Assembly: GCA_019119355.1 (NCBI GenBank)
Contig: DWXE01000001.1
Location: 1 to 64,000, forward strand
DNA length: 64,000 nt
Reading direction: 5' to 3'
Origin: Candidatus Eisenbergiella merdigallinarum
GTDB lineage: Bacteria; Bacillota; Clostridia; Lachnospirales; Lachnospiraceae
How positions within the stretch are numbered: position 1 is the first letter of the stretch; each line of letters begins with the position of its first letter. This document shows positions 60,783 through 64,000 of the stretch, piece after piece. Below the pieces are notes generated by a model that did not search any database, was not told the origin of the DNA, and saw nothing but the letters and a program-made list of their open reading frames with translations. Made by a program: the position numbers and the translations under genes.

Positions 60783-61793
60783 ATGAAACAGAATATGAAA
60801 GAATGGCTGCAGCAGCTAAAGGACGCGCCGGCGAAAAAGCCGATGCCGATCCTGTCTTTCCCCGCCATTTCGCTTTTGGGCGTCAGCGTGCGGGAGATGA
60901 TTTCGGACAGCGCTCTGCAGGCGGAAGGGATGAAACGGATCGCGGACCGGGTGGACAGCGCCGCCGCGGTGAGCCTGATGGATCTGTCCGTGGAGGCGGA
61001 GTGCTTCGGCTCGCAGATCGTGGTGAGCGAAGACGAGGTGCCCACGGTAAAAGGGAGCATCGTTTCTTCCCAGGAAGAGGTGGACGCGCTGAAGGTGCCC
61101 GCCGTGGGGACGGCGCGCACGGGGATTTACATCGAGGCGGTGCGCCGGGCGAAGGAGGAGATTACGGACCGCCCCGTTTTCGCCGGGATGATCGGCCCCT
61201 ATTCCCTGGCCGGACGGCTTGCGGACGTGACGGAGATCATGCTGTACTGCTACGACGAACCGGAGATGGTGGAGAGCCTTCTGGAAAAGGTGACGGAGTT
61301 CCTCATCGCCTACGGTAAGGCTTATAAGGAGGCCGGGGCGGACGGGATTCTGATGGCGGAGCCCCTGGCGGGGCTGCTTTCCCCTTCGCTGGTGGAGGAA
61401 TTTTCTTCCCCTTACGTGAAGCGGATCGTGGACGCGCTGCAGGACGAGAATTTCCTGGTGATCTATCACAACTGCGGAAATACCACCGTTCAGTCCATCG
61501 ATTCCATCCTGAGCACAGGGTCCGCGGCCTATCATTTCGGCAACGCCATCGATATGGCGGAAATGATGCGGCATATCCCCGCGGACACGGTGGCCATGGG
61601 CAACGTGGATCCGGCAGGACAGTTTCGGAACGGCACGCCGGAGAGCATCCGGCAGGAGACCCTTTCCATTCTGAAAGCGTGCAGCGGGTATCCGAATTTC
61701 GTGATCTCTTCCGGCTGCGATATTCCGCCCCTGTCGAAGTGGGAAAATATCGACGCGTTCTTCGCGGCGGCAAAGGAATTTTATGAAGGCTGA
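60783..61793 (+). CDS. Uroporphyrinogen decarboxylase-family methyltransferase (MtaA/MtbA-like)
   Basis: From the ATG at 60783 the protein has 336 residues, the usual length for UroD-fold cobalamin methyltransferases. The zinc ligands of the methyltransferase branch are present: His229 and Cys231 in IYHNCGNT and Cys312 in ISSGCDIPP. True uroporphyrinogen decarboxylases lack these. It should move a methyl group to or from the corrinoid protein, with a thiol, folate or methylated substrate as partner. It overlaps the activator gene by eleven bases. Confidence 0.87.
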   Translation: MKQNMKEWLQQLKDAPAKKPMPILSFPAISLLGVSVREMISDSALQAEGMKRIADRVDSAAAVSLMDLSVEAECFGSQIVVSEDEVPTVKGSIVSSQEEVDALKVPAVGTARTGIYIEAVRRAKEEITDRPVFAGMIGPYSLAGRLADVTEIMLYCYDEPEMVESLLEKVTEFLIAYGKAYKEAGADGILMAEPLAGLLSPSLVEEFSSPYVKRIVDALQDENFLVIYHNCGNTTVQSIDSILSTGSAAYHFGNAIDMAEMMRHIPADTVAMGNVDPAGQFRNGTPESIRQETLSILKACSGYPNFVISSGCDIPPLSKWENIDAFFAAAKEFYEG

Positions 61794-63291
61794 ATTCTGG
61801 ATCGAACTGGACGGGGAACCCGTCCGTGCCGCGGCGGGAACGCCGCTGGGGAAAATACTGGAGGAACGCGGGGGGATTTCCATGCCCTGCGGCGGCATGG
61901 GACGTTGCGGGAAGTGCAGGGTGATCCTGGAAGGGCAGGCGAGCCCTCCGGAGGAAGAGGAACGGCGGCTTCTGGGAGAGGAAGCGCTGAAGCAGGGCGT
62001 GCGGCTGGCCTGCCGCGTCCGCCTGGAAGGGCCGTGCCGCATCCGCCTTCTGCGGGAGGAAGCCCCGGAAGTCCTGCTGGAAGCGGAAGTCCGACCCCGG
62101 AAGGGAGAGACTTTTTCCCCGCTCTTTCAGACGCTGGGGGCGGCGGTGGACATCGGGACCACTACGCTGGCCGCGTCCCTGTACGATAATGCCGGGCGGA
62201 TCGCTCAGGCGGGCCGGGCCAATCCCCAGGCCCGCTTTGGTGCGGACGTGATTTCCAGGATCGAAAAGAGCCTGTCCGGCGAAGGGCGCGCCCTGGCCAA
62301 TGCGGTGGCGGAAGGGATCGAAGGGCTGCTGGTAGAGCTGGCGGATTCGGCGGGATGTGCGGCGGATTCCATCGATACGGTGGTGATCGCGGGCAATACG
62401 GCCATGCTCTATCTGCTGGCTCAGAGGGATCCCTCTTCTCTGTCCCGGGCGCCCTTTGCGGCGGACTGGCTGGCAGGGGAGTGGAAGGAAGCCGGGGAGC
62501 TGGGCTTTCGGCTTCTGAAGGCCAGGATCTATCTGGCTCCCTGCATCTCCGCTTTCGTGGGCGCGGATATCACCGCCGCTCTGCTGGCTGCGGATATGGG
62601 ACAGGGCGGCGGAATCCGGATGCTGGCGGATATCGGAACCAACGGAGAGGTGGCGCTGCGAAAGGACGGCCGCCTGTTCTGCTGTTCCACGGCGGCGGGG
62701 CCCGCCTTTGAGGGGGCCGGGCTGAGCATGGGAATGCAGGGCCGGCCGGGGGCCATTTCCCACGTGAAAGCGGACGGCGACGGCTTTTCGGTGCAGGTGA
62801 TCGGAAACGTCCCGGCGGCGGGCATCTGCGGCAGCGGGGTGATCGACGCGGTCAGCGCCTTAAAGGAGAGCGGGCGGATGGACGAGACCGGCTATCTGGA
62901 GGACGGAGAAGTCTGGCTCACGGAACGGGTGAAGCTGACCCAGGAGGACATCCGCAAGGTGCAGCTGGCCAAGAGCGCCATCTGTGCGGGGATGAAGGCC
63001 ATGCTGGACTGGTCCGGCACGAAGCCGGAGGAGCTTTGCGAACTGCTGGTGGCCGGGGGATTCGGAAGCAGCGTCGATCTGGAGCGGGCGGCGGACATCG
63101 GCCTGATCCTGCCCCTTTCGCCCTCCTCCGTCCGGGTCTGCGGAAACGCCGCCCTGGCCGGCGCGGCCATGCTGCTTACCGGGGAAAGAACGATCCGGGA
63201 AGCGAAGGAGCTGGCACAGAGGGCGGAGACGGTGAACCTGGCCGCGAATCCGGTCTTTCAGGAAGCCTATATCGAAGGCATGTATTTTTAA
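61783..63291 (+). CDS. Corrinoid activation protein (RACo/RamA-like, 2Fe-2S ferredoxin plus ASKHA ATPase)
   Basis: The 502-residue protein starts at 61783 with AAAGGA close ahead. A plant-type 2Fe-2S domain has Cys36, Cys42, Cys45 and Cys77 (MPCGGMGRCGKC and RLACRV). The rest is the DUF4445/ASKHA ATPase, with VDIGTTTLAASLYD, LADIGTNGEVAL and VAGGFGSSVDLERA. Such proteins use ATP to reduce accidentally oxidised Co(II) corrinoids to Co(I). It therefore repairs the corrinoid protein encoded at 59514. Confidence 0.9.
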   Translation: MKAEFWIELDGEPVRAAAGTPLGKILEERGGISMPCGGMGRCGKCRVILEGQASPPEEEERRLLGEEALKQGVRLACRVRLEGPCRIRLLREEAPEVLLEAEVRPRKGETFSPLFQTLGAAVDIGTTTLAASLYDNAGRIAQAGRANPQARFGADVISRIEKSLSGEGRALANAVAEGIEGLLVELADSAGCAADSIDTVVIAGNTAMLYLLAQRDPSSLSRAPFAADWLAGEWKEAGELGFRLLKARIYLAPCISAFVGADITAALLAADMGQGGGIRMLADIGTNGEVALRKDGRLFCCSTAAGPAFEGAGLSMGMQGRPGAISHVKADGDGFSVQVIGNVPAAGICGSGVIDAVSALKESGRMDETGYLEDGEVWLTERVKLTQEDIRKVQLAKSAICAGMKAMLDWSGTKPEELCELLVAGGFGSSVDLERAADIGLILPLSPSSVRVCGNAALAGAAMLLTGERTIREAKELAQRAETVNLAANPVFQEAYIEGMYF

Positions 63292-63329
63292 AATATGGAG
63301 AGGAAAAGAAGAAAAAGGAGCGAAAACCC

Positions 63330-64000
63330 ATGACCCACAGAGAACGAATGATCAAAACCCTGAAATGCGAGCCCATCGGAGGGCAGGTGCCCACCTTCGA
63401 GCTGGTGTTTTTCCTGACCATGGAAGCGTTCGGAAAAGTGCACCCCTCCCATCGTTTCTACGAGCAGTGGAATCAGATGAGCGATATCGAAAGAAAGCTG
63501 CACATGGACGAGATGGCGCAGCTGTACGTGGACACCGCGAAACGCTACGGCCACAGCGCGATTTTCGTGCATCCCAATCCGGGCGACATCGACAACACCC
63601 AGTGGCTTCTGGAGCTGATCCGGGAAAAGAGCGGGGACGAATATTATATCATGATGCACGGCGATCCCACCTGGTCCATCCCGGACGGGGACAGCATGAT
63701 GGATTTTTCCATGCGCATGTACGAGGAACCCGAAAAGCTCAACGAGGAGTCCCAGAGGCGTCTGGAGCGCTCCCTGGACTTCGCCAGAAAGCTGGACGAG
63801 AGGGGACATCTTCTGGACGGCTTCACCCTCTGCTCTGATTACTGCTTCAACGTCAACCCGTTTTTCAGCCCCGACGCTTTCGATGAGCTGATCGTTCCCT
63901 ACCTGAAGGAAGTGATCGCGGAATACCGGAAAATGGGATATTACACCATCAAGCATACGGACGGAAACATCATGCCGATTTTGAAGCAGATGGCGGACTG
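63330..64000 (+). CDS. Second UroD-family methyltransferase (5' part, runs off the window)
   Basis: The gene starts at 63330 after AAAAAGGAG and is cut by the window end after about 223 residues. THRERMIKTLKCEPIGGQVP and FTLCSDYCFNVNPFFSPDAF are typical of UroD-like methyltransferases such as O-demethylase MtvB-type proteins. The visible KHTDGNIMPIL has His in the position of a zinc ligand but Asp-Gly where the first enzyme has Asn-Cys. It may therefore be the substrate-specific methyltransferase I, with the gene at 60783 as methyltransferase II. The last domain is missing, so this stays tentative. Confidence 0.8.
   Translation, partial: MTHRERMIKTLKCEPIGGQVPTFELVFFLTMEAFGKVHPSHRFYEQWNQMSDIERKLHMDEMAQLYVDTAKRYGHSAIFVHPNPGDIDNTQWLLELIREKSGDEYYIMMHGDPTWSIPDGDSMMDFSMRMYEEPEKLNEESQRRLERSLDFARKLDERGHLLDGFTLCSDYCFNVNPFFSPDAFDELIVPYLKEVIAEYRKMGYYTIKHTDGNIMPILKQMAD

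Overview
The window comes from a GC-rich Firmicute of the class Clostridia, most likely Lachnospiraceae-like. The evidence is strong AGGAGG-type ribosome binding sites, AT-rich promoters between GC-rich genes, ATGA-overlapping operons, a glycyl radical enzyme with its activase, a corrinoid methyltransferase operon, and lineage-typical small proteins (Rpn-type nuclease tail, DUF5104-like lipoprotein). No rRNA, tRNA or CRISPR array was seen. Almost all the DNA is accessory carbohydrate and one-carbon metabolism. Product names rest on motif reading and recall of families, because no database search was possible.

Region 1 (1-676): the 3' end of an Rpn/PD-(D/E)XK-type gene, then an AT-rich leader with a promoter and three TTCAAAAA-type direct repeats. 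Region 2 (677 to about 31780): one long, nearly gapless plus-strand glycan operon. It encodes a lipoprotein sugar-binding protein and two ABC permeases, a racemase-like protein, an FGGY kinase, a class II FBP-type aldolase, a GH38 alpha-mannosidase, a four-carbon-acid sugar kinase, a SIS isomerase, a ROK kinase, a large GH38, a GH2 beta-mannosidase, a glycyl radical enzyme with activase, a raffinose-synthase-type GH36, a FucA-type aldolase, a GH36 alpha-galactosidase, a sulfatase, a GH13_18-type phosphorylase and a frameshifted FAD oxidoreductase. Region 3 (31790-35744): two ABC exporter half-transporters and a small helical protein. Region 4 (35997-41859): an ABC transporter whose permease is fused to an M1-type metallopeptidase, convergent with a two-component system.

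Region 5 (42008 to about 44060) is a scar of degraded mobile DNA: a clipped lipoprotein gene, an IS3-family left end joined to a decapitated XRE regulator, a frameshifted prophage-like fragment, an intact RelB/ParE-type toxin-antitoxin pair and a group II intron maturase remnant. Region 6 (44226-58158): a second glycan operon with GH20 hexosaminidase, MBL-fold hydrolase, two GH38 alpha-mannosidases, a MATE exporter, a GH2 beta-mannosidase, NagA and a sedoheptulokinase-like FGGY kinase. Region 7 (58056-64000): a divergent PocR-domain AraC regulator and a corrinoid methyltransferase operon (corrinoid protein, DUF2284 protein, two UroD-family methyltransferases, a RACo/RamA-like activator) that runs off the window.

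Taken together, no glycosidase here carries a visible signal peptide, and the only secreted glycan component is the binding lipoprotein. This suggests that short mannose-, galactose- and GlcNAc-containing oligosaccharides, some sulfated, are imported by the ABC system and dismantled in the cytosol. The second operon matches the bonds of the N-glycan core (alpha-Man, beta-Man, beta-GlcNAc, then GlcNAc-6-P). The first operon adds an unusual set of kinases, aldolases and a glycyl radical enzyme that suggests an uncharacterised sugar or sugar-acid pathway.
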